In this document: piece by piece, positions 33,000 to 43,529 of the stretch
How positions within the stretch are numbered: position 1 is the stretch's first letter
Layout: every line of letters begins with the position of its first letter
Assembly (NCBI GenBank): GCA_950295325.1
Contig: OX485809.1
Coordinates: forward strand, 33,618,144-33,682,143
DNA: 64,000 nucleotides
From: Polytrichum commune
Taxonomy: Eukaryota > Streptophyta > Polytrichopsida > Polytrichales > Polytrichaceae
Direction of reading: 5' to 3'
Program-made: the position numbers and the translations under genes
The notes under the pieces: model-generated
Told to the model about the DNA's origin: nothing
Seen by the model: the letters and a program-made list of their open reading frames with translations, nothing else
The model's database searches: none

Positions 33000-34560
33000 A
33001 AGAGGGGTTTTGTTTGTATTGATGCCTTCGTCTTGGTACTTTTCCTTCCACTCTAATGAATTCATCATCATCCTTTGTATTCCGATCTATGCCTTCATCT
33101 TGTTCTAGCCATCTATATCTACCATTTTCTTTTTGTCTCCACTTGCATTCACCATAATTTATGATATGATGTGCTAAGGATAAGCAAAAATGACGTTGTA
33201 CAAGTAGATGATCATAAATTGTTAGCACTCTATGTGGTGGCCCCTCTTGGTTACAGTCAATCTCTATCGATGTTGTATAGCCCTCAAATAGATATGACAC
33301 TATACAAAAATGAAGGTTCTCCACCAAAATCATTATTTGTATCAAATCTAATAATTTGCCCTAGCTAATTTGCAATATGCATAATATTGTGCTATACTCT
33401 AATGGGATCCTCTTGAGAGGAACCCAAGTTGGGATCCTTAGAGCTTTTGGTGTCTCTTGGTTAAATCCAAGTACCCATTGATGTATACCACATGTCCCCA
33501 TGTTTGATTTGTGTAGTGAGCTCAACAACAATTGTTCAACAACATTTGAGTTCTCAATCTTGAAACAAAGGAAACCTATGCCTACTTAGGGGCGGTTTAC
33601 ACTATGGACCATGAAGTCGTCCCACGTAAGAGGCCTATTTTGCGTGGGACGACTTCATGGGACGACTTCCATGGTCCGAGTTACTAAAATATTAGTTTTC
33701 ATGGTTCATGGGCCCTTCACTAGGTGTAAACCGAATGTGGACCAAGAGGAATGACCACACACCAAAAAGTGAAGGTGCTGATTTTTTTAATACATGCCCA
33801 AAAAAAATTGGGAAAAAAAATATTAAAAAAAAAATTCGGCCAATGGCTGATTTTTAGCCTTACGGCTCCCTTGATTTCCGTTGAGTCGAGCATTTTGCCT
33901 CGCCTCAACGGAAAACCCGTTGGACCATGGCACATTATCCAAATGGCAGATTTTAGTAGTTTTTGGGGACCTCAAAGTTAGTGGTCATTCTCCTTTTTTT
34001 CAAGGTAGTGTAAAGCCAAATGGGACCAAGAGCACTTTACTCTCCAATCACAGATTTTAGAATTTCATGGTCATGGCTCTTGGTCCATAGTGTAAACCGC
34101 CCCTTATTGCAACATGGCCGCATCCTTAGGAGCAAGCTTTGCATTAAGGCTTGCTAACCATCTAATTTGACTACATTATCAAGCTTGCAGTCAACAAAGT
34201 TACCAATAAGCATTCGTTGTGTGAGGTGGTTGATTCGCGCTTGGATCTCCATATGATCAATTTGCACCACCTTAGATCCAAGGTTTATCAATATCCTCCT
34301 ACTATTTCACACTAGACCTCAGGTAAGGTTTCCCCTTCAACTGATCTCAATAGATTGAAGCCAAGTTGGGGAATGGCATTCTCCATGGGTTCAAATAATG
34401 TCTCATGCACCATCATTTGATCAACATTAATGGTTTGAAAGTACTTCCACTTCATCCAACCGGCCTACTCCACCTACATGATGCCCTCCTTGTGTTGCCA
34501 CCAAAGTGCTCGCGTATCCTCGGAGCCGATTTACATAATTGGGTACATTAGCCATTGCCT
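33000..34560 (-). pseudogene. LINE ORF1 (nucleic-acid-binding protein) relic
   Basis: The minus strand shows a segment rich in aromatic residues (GIGFLCFKIENSNVVEQLL, then ALRIPTWVPLKRIPLEY). Towards the carboxyl end, at 33345-33050, is a degenerate zinc-knuckle-like CLSLAHHIINYGEC. This is the plant LINE ORF1 arrangement. The MITE at 33589-34103 interrupts it. Confidence 0.65.
33589..34103. mobile_element. Tourist-like MITE (GGGGCGGTTTACACTATGG), TTA duplication
   Basis: The terminal inverted repeat GGGGCGGTTTACACTATGG is exact at both ends and continues imperfectly (GACCATGA / AGAGCCATGACCATG). TTA is duplicated at 33586-33588 and 34104-34106. It sits within LINE ORF1. An internal 14-bp inverted pair GAAGTCGTCCCACG / CGTGGGACGACTTC lies near 33620-33655. 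Class: PIF/Harbinger-type MITE by TTA duplication. Confidence 0.92.
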
Positions 34561-34599
34561 CACACCCCTCTCAGATATATTACTCATGCAACTCCCCTA

Positions 34600-36830
34600 C
34601 ACTCGTTTTTTGTTTAATCCAACAATCTCCAAACCTTAGAATTTCGACACTTTGAAATGTAAAAAATCATATTTGAATTGGGCCAATTGGGCCTTTTGTA
34701 AGGCCTTCGCTTTTGCCTTAGGCCGCAGAGCCATTTTCCCCCCATTGAAGGTTTAGCGGTTGGTATATGTGTTGGGAATCGAACTCTATACCTCTTGGTC
34801 ATGGCCCAACAACTTAGACGTGTTGTAGATCATGAAGTTATTTCTATTAAGTTGATAGAATTTAGTATATATTGCATTTAATTCAATGGTACTCTATTTA
34901 AATTCCAGTGATTTTCATGTAAACAAAAATTAATGTTTGGATTAAGCTTCATGCTCTTATGGTTTCAAATTTGTGCAATTTTAGAACAACTTGATTGGCT
35001 TCCAATAATAAATACAAGGTTTTGATGATGGGATACATCATTGACAAACATTCAAATGAAATTCCAGGTCATGATAGGCGTAAATGTTCATACTATAATC
35101 AAATAGATATGTAGAATGGACAACGTGCAAATGTTCTCAATCGGAAGTCAGCAAATGTTGAAGAAGATGACGAATACTACAATATTTAAGACACAAAATA
35201 GATTTCATCTTTAAACACTACAAAAGACAAAAATTCAAAATTCAAAACAAGATTTCTAGAACAAATAACTAGCATTTTTTTGAGTTTGATTGCATATTTC
35301 TAGGCTATAATAGATTTATTGAAAACTATGGAGGCTCATATGAAAACCTTAATATAGAAAATTGTAATCATTTTCTCATATCAGATTTAGTGTTCATATT
35401 TTAGAAATCTGAATTTGAATCTTTATGAAGCTTCATTTGCCATGGTGACTTTGCTAGTGTTTTATGCATTTTTGTAGCCTCCAATAGTTAATCTTTATTT
35501 TTTTTTTTTAATTATAAAAAAATTAGTATCTTGGTCAACATATTTTGTTCTTCTTACATCATTTTTTATACTAATGATATTTATTACTTTACTTACAGTT
35601 GCTATGTTAGCCATCATTTCTTGTCCTTCTATCAATGATCTACTATGCATTCATTTTTATAGTTTTTTTTTTAATTTCTTCTATCCATGCCATACCAAAT
35701 TTGTCATTGCCGATTGTACGCATATTGTGTAGTACAATAAATGTAGCAATTACATCAACTATATGTCGCAATGGTATCATCCTTTCTCATAATAATTCTT
35801 CATCTTCCTTTTAGAATGTTGAACACACGTTCTATACATATGCAAGTAAAACTTTGAATAAAATTCCAATCGGCTTTCTAATATTCTAAATCCTCTAGAC
35901 AACCTTTAAATGGGTTGTAAATCCATGGCCGCATTGGATATGTACAATCTCTGTTCAACTTATAAGGTAAAAAATTACCTTTAATGCAATCTCTTCCAAC
36001 TTTTGTTAGTTAAAGAAATATGCAATTGTGCATATTTTTTGCCCATCCAAATTTGTAATCCCTAAATACACATTGTGTATCAATTATATCTTGTACCAAA
36101 GATGAATGAATTGACTGTCGATAGTGATATTTTTTTTCCTTCTAATTACATGTGTAAGAATTGGAATATGACATCCATCGATTGCTCCTATAATTTAAGA
36201 AATCCCATGAAGGACCTCACATTCTTGTTTTAAAGACCCTAAACCAAGTTGGACTTGGGAACTGCATAAAAATCCCTTGCAAATGAATTCTTACCAATAT
36301 GCATAATTTTCTCACTATATTTAAATTTTACTTTCAACCATCCCATATACATCTCCTACGATAGACAAGGTATTTCCAGTCCCAAGCCTTCGTAATGACA
36401 TTGCAACTTTACTGTCAACTAAAATTATCTCTTTCATATGTGTAATTCTTCGTATGCAAATATGAACCTAACTCTCGTGAAGAAATTTGAATGTATTATG
36501 AAACACACAAGTTCTTTGATTGAACTTTTTTTCATTAAAAAAACCCAATAATTACCTATCGGTATACCCTACATTTCTCTCAAATGCCCATACATTATGA
36601 TCGCTCGTCTTCATACTCTCAAAGCAAATGCTCAAAATCAAGGCATTTTCTCATTTTCATTAAGTGCCAATGCTTGAATGTCATGTACATGTTGCACAAT
36701 CATGTGCAAACACCAATATAAAGCCAATGCAACAAGAATCATCCCTCTTCTCTCAAGATGATCCATCACGCTCTCATTTCCTTCCTTACCAATGTAAAAC
36801 TAAAAAAAAAAGTGAAAAAGAGAGAATAAA
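34600..36830 (-). mobile_element. PIF/Harbinger relic B
   Basis: The most complete of the three related relics. Running 36830 to 34600 it holds the transposase (36800-35560), a gene-free part, a tRNA-Met-like block (34845-34768) and the AATGGGGG...CGGCCTAAGGC block, then breaks off before the SANT gene. Homology with relic C at both ends fixes the orientation. Confidence 0.8.
35560..36800 (-). pseudogene. Harbinger transposase (DDE), broken
   Basis: Across three frames the minus strand gives GAIDGCHIP (first catalytic D, near 36175-36190), YHYRQS.HSSLVQ, CVF.DYKFGWA, GNFLPYKL.RDC.YPMRPWIYNPFKG (second D) and ERVFNILKGR (catalytic E, near 35825). HIVDV...ATFIVLHNM follows. These are the conserved blocks of plant PIF/Harbinger nuclease-type transposases. 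The three catalytic codons survive, but frameshifts and stops make it inactive. The start (near 36800) matches relic C's transposase start. Confidence 0.85.
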
Positions 36831-36842
36831 GATATGTAACTA

Positions 36843-37147
36843 CACTAAATAGGATGTTTAGTGTTTGATTATATTTAACGTTGTTACCACCCTACTTTTC
36901 TCAACATTAATTTTCAATTTTTTTTATAATTGGTGTTAGAAGATATGCTGGAATTCTCCTTTTATCAAATTTTTCCCCTCATATCCTTACTAACACTAAA
37001 TTCAAACATGTAACTTCCACATATTACCATAGTTGATATATTTAGTGTTTGAGTTTACATCTAATGTTACTTACTTTCATAAGGTTATTGATATAGAGTG
37101 TATGCGTTCGTACTTAGTGTATCAAACACTAAATATCCTATTTCGTG
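36843..37147. mobile_element. TA-flanked MITE, CACTAAATA-ended 300-bp family, copy 2
   Basis: Starts CACTAAATAGGATGTTTAGTG and ends TCCTATTTCGTG, with TA flanks in the context C-TA ... TA-G. Inverted relative to the copy at 25549-25847, with which the interior is shared. Confidence 0.85.
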
Positions 37148-37149
37148 TA

Positions 37150-37370
37150 GTGAGGTAGGGCTGCCCCTAATTTTCCCACCAACAAAATATGCAACGGTCC
37201 CTCAACATGATACATTCTCACTCCACACATTGTTTGACGACCCGTCACGGCACAAAATGGCTTTCCAACACCCACGGTACGGCCTTGGGAGGATAGTGAA
37301 GGGCCCTCACCATTTCATGGTCATGGCCATGGCCCTTGGCTCGTGTGTGAAGTTGGCCCTTGAAAGCCCA
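37150..37370 (+). repeat. Diverged 3' part of the GGCCACTTCACAC Tourist-like family
   Basis: Carries the family's signature end (tcatggtcatgg...cttggctcgtgtgtgaag.tggccctt), preceded by related but scrambled sequence. Similar diverged tails lie at 60110-60262 and 1850-1975. Confidence 0.5.
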
Positions 37371-37374
37371 ACCA

Positions 37375-39305
37375 AAACCTATGGCAGAGGCGGCTTGTTT
37401 GTGGCTCTCCTCACTGGAGAAGACACTGTGACCCCAAAGACGTGGGAGTGGCAAGGGCAGTTGTGAAGAGACATGTATAACCTAACACATGTAAAGGTCA
37501 AAGACACCATTGCTATTCATGACCACAATAATCTGAGGGAAACAAACTAGTCTAAACTTATTTATACTCCAGCAGTGAGGCGGAAAGAAATATCCCATCC
37601 CGGGGCTCATGAAAGAATGGTCCTGATTGCTTTCAAGGCAGCTTCCTTCCTAATTAGCATCATCGTGGCTGGAGCATCTGGTTTCTTGGGCCATCGGAGT
37701 CATCATCGTCGTCGTCGTCGCCCGGGGTGATTATTAGAGAGTCTTTTTTCAGATTAAGCTTAAGCAAGTTTAGTATAGTAGCAAGTGTAGGAAGCCACCT
37801 GTAGCAGCAGCAGCAGAGGATGGATCCGGAGCCACTTGGGTACAATCGACAACCAACAGTCTGAAAGCCTGAAAGCCTGAAAGCCAAGCCAAAGCCTGCT
37901 GATGCATGACTGACTCATTCCAGCTGGACGCCTCTGTTCAAAGCCCTTCAAAGTAAGCCCATAATCATGTAGTACTTGCTATCATTTGCACTAATTCGGC
38001 TAAATCCGATGCTCAACATGCAGTTCGTTTTTAGCAAGAGTTGAATTTGCTGTCTGGAATCAACGACGAAGCAGTAGTGTTGCGATGCCGTGTCTGTGAA
38101 AGGGGCCGCTTTACCAAGAGCTGTCTGTGACCATGAAAGTTGAAGAGCTTGTTCACACCAAACACATTAGGCCATGGCTCTTAAAAAATGATCATGGTAC
38201 CCTACCTTCTTTCATGAGACCAAGGAGAAGTCTCCATGGACTTATATAGTCCACAGTCGACTGGATCGCTACACCAAATAGGGTCATTAGTATGACTAAC
38301 TACGTTAGTCACCTCATTGATTTGAATGGAGTGACTTATTGCATTGACTTGTGGTTTCAAGTTACTAAGATGATATCAATTTCACTTGTTGACACGTGGA
38401 GACATGTGGAACCGTGTGAGTGCGTCTTCTCGCTTAGTTAGTGCAACGATTCATCTCTTTAGTGATTATGGTCCAATGTTGCAATTACTATCATAGTAGA
38501 AGTAGGTGCGACAAATTTTTATGGAATGTCAGAGAAATTAGTGTTAGTCACACCAATTTTAATGCAACGGTAAAAATATGTGTTTAGTTTAGCTTGCAGC
38601 CCGAGGTTCTCACGACATTGTTACGCAACTAGATAATGGCCTCTCCAAAGAAAGAGGTTGCGATTAAAAAACTTTGACAATCTACAATTGCTTATCAAAA
38701 AGTTTATAGTACACAATACGTGTGCTCCCCCATGAACTAGAGATTCCGTAATCAAAGGAGAACTATGCTCATGTGATACATGATCCCACGGAACGCAACC
38801 AAGGAGTTGTAAAATTCATGTTGCACCTTTATTTCATCACATTATATATGTTTGTTGAAAATAGGCAGCCTTACGGTTTAATGACATCTAGTAATTCTCT
38901 CCAATCATATCGAGTTGAGCCTCACTGAACATTACAAAGCAATTGTGGGCCCTGGGAATGTAACCATGGGATCCTTGGAGCTCAACCTAAATCTGAATCT
39001 CCCTACGCAAGATCGGGTTATTTTGGTAAGATTCTACATGTACTTGAAACATTGTTAAAACTTTTGGGATGGCAGCGATGCCCAGGCCACCTGGCTCCCG
39101 ATGAAGATATTTCACGAGTACAATGCCTTGCCCTGGCTCTTGCTCTTGCTCGGAGCCCTTCACACAAAACAGGGCATGTGCAAGACTTCTTGGCATTTTC
39201 CAGACTTTTTCTCAGAGCTTTCACAGTTCCCCTGCACTGTCGCGGCTAAAGAAAGCCTGGTGTAGGTGTGGAGTCAAACTGCACCGTTTAGGGTATTTAG
39301 GGCCA
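37375..39305. other. Intergenic stretch; short simple repeats only
   Basis: A GTC run lies at 37700-37720 and a GAAAGCCT run at 37862-37890. A ~70-bp block near 38160-38250 (ggccatggctcttaaa...tggtaccc) resembles 22250-22330. No gene is supported. Confidence 0.5.
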
Positions 39306-39317
39306 CTTCACACCAGT

Positions 39318-39535
39318 GCCCGAGAAGTTTTTGGGCATAGTCGGTCCACGACCTAGTGATTTTAAATCCAACCGGTTACATGTTGGCATCTTCCGGTTTT
39401 GCTGCTTCGTTCATTTGAGGAGGTATATACTTCTATAGATTCTTCTAAAATGATCGGTACTTCTCCTGAAGTCTCGAACTTCAACCGGTTCATTTGTAAC
39501 TAAGCGCCGGTTCTTCCGGAGTCCTGCTTCATGAT
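39318..39535. repeat. ~210-bp repeat with AACCGGTT motifs, diverged copy
   Basis: Shares ordered blocks with 49544-49743 and 50244-50474: gggcata.tcggt, CCAACCGGTTACATGTTG, gatcggtacttctcctgaagt, CTTCAACCGGTTCAT and gccggttct. Confidence 0.65.
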
Positions 39536-39719
39536 CATGGAAGACCATACAATGGGTGTTGGGAATACCATTCTATATAGGGATGGGCCCTCAAACATAG
39601 AGTGAATTGAGAATGGACCATGTGGAGGGACCATTACATATATCATTGGTGGAAAACGAGGGGCAACCCTACCTCATTAGTTACATATCTTCGTTCTTTT
39701 TTTCTTTTCTTTCACTCTC

Positions 39720-40210
39720 TTTTTGAGTTTTACATTGGTGAGGAAGGGAAGGAGAGCATGATGGATCATCTTGAGAGAAGAGGGAGGTTTCTTGTTGCAT
39801 TGGCTTTGTATTGGTGGTTGCATATGATTGTGCAACACGTGCTTGGTATGCAAGCATTGGCACTCAATGGAGAATGAGAAAAATGCCATGATTGGTAAGA
39901 GTTCATTTGCAATGGAGTTTTGTGCAATTTCTAAATCCAGCTCGGTTTAGGATTTTAGCACAAGAATTTGAGGCCCTTCATAGGATTTCTTATATTATAG
40001 GAGCAATTGATGGTTCTCACATTCTGATTCTTGCACCTATAATTGGAGGAGAAGATTATTATTGTCGAATGTCATTTTATTCCTCTTTATTACATGGTAC
40101 AATTGATATAAAACTTGTAATTTGGAATTAAAAATTTGGATGGGCATGAAATAAGCATCATTGGATATTGTTTCAACGAACAAAAAATACAAGATATTAC
40201 AAAAAAAATA
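39720..40210 (+). pseudogene. Harbinger transposase N-terminal half, broken
   Basis: Contains ALALYWWLHMIVQH, QFLNPARFRILAQEFEALH and IGAIDGSHILILAPIIGGED (first catalytic D). YYCRMSF.SSLL and KFGWA.NKHHWILFQRT follow. The last block is crossed by two stops. Blocks and order are those of plant Harbinger transposases. Catalytic D2 and E are deleted. Confidence 0.9.
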
Positions 40211-40899
40211 CAAGACATTATTGAAAATTTATAGATAAAAATAAATTTTAAATATTACTATAGGCTATGATAGTGCATGAAAAAATAGGCAAATTAATGT
40301 GGAAAATGAATCTTTTAGAATATGCAAAACTAGAATTTCAAGATATGAACATTGGATCTAATATGAATCAATCATTATAATCTTTTTATTAAGGTTGTCA
40401 TATGAGTATCAATATATTTCAGTACATATGTTATAACCTAGAAAGAGATAATCAAACTGAAATAATTGCTAAGTATTTGTTTTAGAAATCCTTCATCTTG
40501 TTTTTATTATTTTATTTTATTTTTGGTAGTGCAGGAGGTGAATTTTATTGTGTGTCTTGAATATTGTAGTAGTCATCACCATTTTGAGCATTTGTTGGCA
40601 TATGATTGATAACATTTGCGCATTGTCAATTCCACATATTAATTTGCTTATAATACTGACCTTCACATCTATTATGACCTAAAATTTTATGTAAATGCTT
40701 GTTATTTTTGTATTCTATTAGAAGAGCCTTGTCTTTTATTTTACAAGCCAGTCAAGTTCTTTCAAAATTACGCAAATTTAAAAATCATATTGAAGTTTAA
40801 ATTAAACATCCATTCATGTCCACATAAAACCATTGAAATTTAAAATAGAGTACCATTGGATTAAATACAATGTATCCTAAATTTGATTAACTTGATGGA

Positions 40900-40978
40900 A
40901 ACAACTACATGGTTTAAAACACCTCTAAGGTGTTGGATCATGACCAAAAGGTATACAGTTTGATTCCCGATGCATGCA
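40900..40978 (+). repeat. tRNA-Met-like block inside Harbinger relic C
   Basis: The anticodon arm TTGG-ATCATGA-CCAA (loop with CAT) is followed by a B-box-like AGTTTGATTCC. The aligned copy in relic B (34768-34845, minus) reads TTGG-GCCATGA-CCAA, then AGTTCGATTCC. Acceptor and T-stems are not base-paired, so it is not a working tRNA. Confidence 0.45.
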
Positions 40979-41094
40979 CAATATGCTAAGTCTTCAATGG
41001 GGGAGAAATGAGATTTGGGACCAAGGGGAAAGATGAATGCCTTTCAGAAAACCCAATTGGTCCAATTTGAATTTGATTTTTTTGCATTTTCAAC

Positions 41095-41265
41095 ATCAAT
41101 TATTCATTCAAACTATTTCATACCTTGTTTCCTTGTTGATTTTACAATTTTTTCTTCCATCTCACTACAAATGTCTATGAGGGTTTCAAGCTTATAGTCT
41201 TGCCATGTAATAAGGGCCTCATTTTTACCTTCCAAATCTCCTTACTCAATTTCATCAATTTTTGA
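41095..41265 (-). pseudogene. SANT/Myb-like remnant of Harbinger relic C
   Basis: The minus strand reads ...ITWQDYKLETLIDICSEMEEKIVKSTRKQG..., resembling the first helix of the SANT/Myb-like domain in the second protein of Harbinger elements. Stops flank it. The same remnant is in relic A (1075-1265). Confidence 0.5.
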
Positions 41266-41943
41266 CTTATTCTTTGGTGTTCCCTTCGTTTTTGAAACTA
41301 AGGCCCAATTTTTAATTTTTTAATTTTTTTTATCAAGGTCATTTCCTTTCCTAGTATTTTCTTATGCCTCTCCTCTCATGATTGTAGTTCTACTACCTTC
41401 AACATTTTGCAACATTTATGATCCAATAACTTCTACATTTGCATCATTAAACAACTGAAAATAGTTGAAATCCTTACTTTCCAATGAGTATCCGTGCAAC
41501 CCAATTTTTGGTTGACTCTATAAATCCACATGAAGTTTTGGCTCCATTGTTGGGTTTTGGAACTACTCCCATCTTACGAGAAACCTGCCATTGAGGGAAA
41601 ATAATAATAATAATAATAATGAAATCAAAAAAATTGTCTACTACAGTCTACGTGACACTAAATACCATAAACGGTGTAACTCTGTTGCACAAATGTTACA
41701 GTATAACTTATAAGGTGCATACATAGGTTTGACTACTTACTATGTAGGTTTTCAAAAATATCAAACACTTACATCACCATACTAAAATCATAAGGAAACG
41801 GGGACCATGGCATAGGGTGTCAGGCTAATCTACAATATACTTACCACAAGAAAAAGGGTGAAAATGACCATGGTCAATAGCACATGAGCCGAACGACAAC
41901 ACTTTGAATGTTGGGTGCAGATCTGCTCCAGGCTTTTACAGTA

Positions 41944-42157
41944 CACTAAATATGATATTTAGTGTGACTTACTATTTGGATTTACACAATGCTATAATTG
42001 TTTACTGTGCATTTCATTGTTTACCAACCCTGGTCGAATTGGTTGTTTGGACATTACAAAATATTAACATCTTTATTTGGTAAAACAAGCATTAATAGTA
42101 ACAATATATGGGAACATGTAATTCTGAACAGTAAGTCACACTATATCATATTTAGTG
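41944..42157. mobile_element. TA-flanked MITE, CACTAA-ended 220-bp family, copy 2
   Basis: Starts CACTAAATATGATATTTAGTG and ends ATATCATATTTAGTG, with TA on both sides. Shares the subterminal TTACTATTTGG and the GGTTGTTTGGACATTA centre with the copies at 6205, 48199 and 58576. Confidence 0.9.
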
Positions 42158-42219
42158 TAGTGGAAGTGACCATGATGTGTTAAACAATTTGTAAAAGTCA
42201 TGGTTAGCTATAATGATCA

Positions 42220-42432
42220 TCCCAATTAGTGCGTGTTACTATTTGGAGTTACGCGATGCTATAACTACTTAGTAAGAATGTAGTATATTGTTGGGCAAAG
42301 TCATTTGTGTTCTATTGTGTCCAAACAATCTATTGAAATTTCATTGGTAAAAGTTGAGCTATGGAGTAAGACGTTATTGCATTGCATAAATTTGAATAGT
42401 AACACACACTAAATGGGGTAATCGGTGTGATA
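42220..42432. mobile_element. Related ~210-bp MITE (TTAGTGYGTGTTACTATT ends)
   Basis: The left end TTAGTGCGTGTTACTATTTG and right end (reverse complement TTAGTGTGTGTTACTATTCA) form the inverted repeat. The subterminal GATGCTATAAC and the central tgtccaaacaat block tie it to the 220-bp TA-flanked family. Confidence 0.7.
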
Positions 42433-42446
42433 CCCACAATCCTAGT

Positions 42447-42530
42447 ACACCATTTATGGTATTTAGTGTCACATGAGCAATAGCGTCACTTACCCTACTT
42501 TGAGGCGAATGCTAGGTTACACTAAGGGCC
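42447..42530 (+). repeat. ~80-bp repeat, copy 3
   Basis: ACACCATTTATGGTATTTAG, then tcacttaccctactttgaggcgaatgctaggttac, as at 24010 and (inverted) 25850. Confidence 0.55.
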
Positions 42531-42535
42531 ACTTT

Positions 42536-43015
42536 AGATACAAGACTGCGGATCCATTACCATTGCATTTCTACTTCCATTGCCTTGGTGGGAAAAACGG
42601 AGTTGGTCCAAGTTTGCTTCACACTACACTTGAGGGACCAACAAAGCAAGTTAATGCAAGATGAATGTAAAGTCTACATGGCACCAAATGGGTCATGTTT
42701 CATGGTCACTTGGACTATTCCCAAAAACCACTTCTTGGAGGTCGGCCTAAAACAAAACGGGGAGACCATGGCACTCCGAAATCTCACAACTGTTGATTTA
42801 TTATATTTGATCATGTGTGAGGACCCCACGTGAACATAAATTCATTGAAATAGCATTTGGTTTTGGGCCCAATCAACATATGACTTCACACTACACTTGC
42901 GGGTCCGTAACCACACTACATGAGTTTGGAGGTGTCTTTGGGAAGCCTTTGGAAACTTCTTTGGGGCTCTCACAATTTCATGATCACGGCTCTTGGCTCA
43001 TGTGTGAAGAGGCCT
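42536..43015. mobile_element. Tourist-like MITE (GGCCACTTCACAC family), copy 2, TAA duplication
   Basis: Starts GGGCCACTTTAG and ends GTGAAGAGGCCT, with TAA at 42533-42535 and 43016-43018. The interior matches the copies at 26205, 46621 and 60986 in order. Confidence 0.85.
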
Positions 43016-43017
43016 TA

Positions 43018-43462
43018 ATGATCAACAACTTCATCGTCAATGTCACCTCATTACACTTGGCATTCAAGTGCACTTACTAATATCTTGGCACAAGTGCGTT
43101 CAATAATGTTACGAGGTGTATGCTTATGTTACACAATGGTCTACAAGTTGACTAAGTGTATACAAAACACACTTTTATTTAGTATGATCAAGAATATCTT
43201 CCTCTTGCATACTATAATGTGAACACATGACAACTGCCATTAGTATGCTCAATAATATATTATCACTGTATATTAAAACACAAACTATCTTCTCAAGTAT
43301 CATGATGTGTGAGAATGTAAATAACCTTTCACTTGAAAAAGTACTTATATTAACAAACAATATCATATTGGTAGTTAGTGGACGTGACACTTTGAGACCT
43401 CTAGGCGTCTAGTCTAGGCCCTTTGCAAATAGTGTACGGTACACTAAATACCATAAATAGTG
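43018..43462 (+). mobile_element. ~450-bp MITE (ends with TGGTATTTAGTG), copy 2
   Basis: Reverse-complement match to 25090-25546 over its length, ending ACACTAAATACCATAAATAG. Directly abuts the preceding Tourist-like MITE. Confidence 0.7.
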
Positions 43463-43529
43463 TAGCGCTAGTGTGGGCTTGGTGTGAGCCAATATCATGG
43501 GCCCCATTCCATGGACAATGAGTTTGTTC

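Larger units (their letters stand above)
30960..34560 (-). mobile_element. Internally deleted plant LINE (L1-like), carrying a MITE
   Basis: Minus-strand pieces appear in LINE order: ORF1 (34560-33000, split by the MITE at 33589-34103), the end of the reverse transcriptase (32980-32650) and the ORF2 tail (32603-30990). The endonuclease and the catalytic RT core, normally over 2 kb, are absent between about 33000 and 32980. All frames have stops. Deletion before or after insertion cannot be decided from one copy. Confidence 0.8.
39600..41620 (+). mobile_element. PIF/Harbinger relic C (central deletion)
   Basis: Transposase N-terminal half (39720-40210), then a direct jump near 40210-40260 into the region that follows the transposase in relics A and B. 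About 600 bp with the second catalytic residues is therefore gone. The tRNA-like block (40900-40978) and a minus-strand SANT remnant (41095-41260) complete the order. Terminal repeats were not identified. Confidence 0.8.

Noticed and set aside
40900..40978. Functional tRNA-Met gene
   Set aside because: Anticodon arm and B-box-like block are present, but acceptor and T-stems do not pair.
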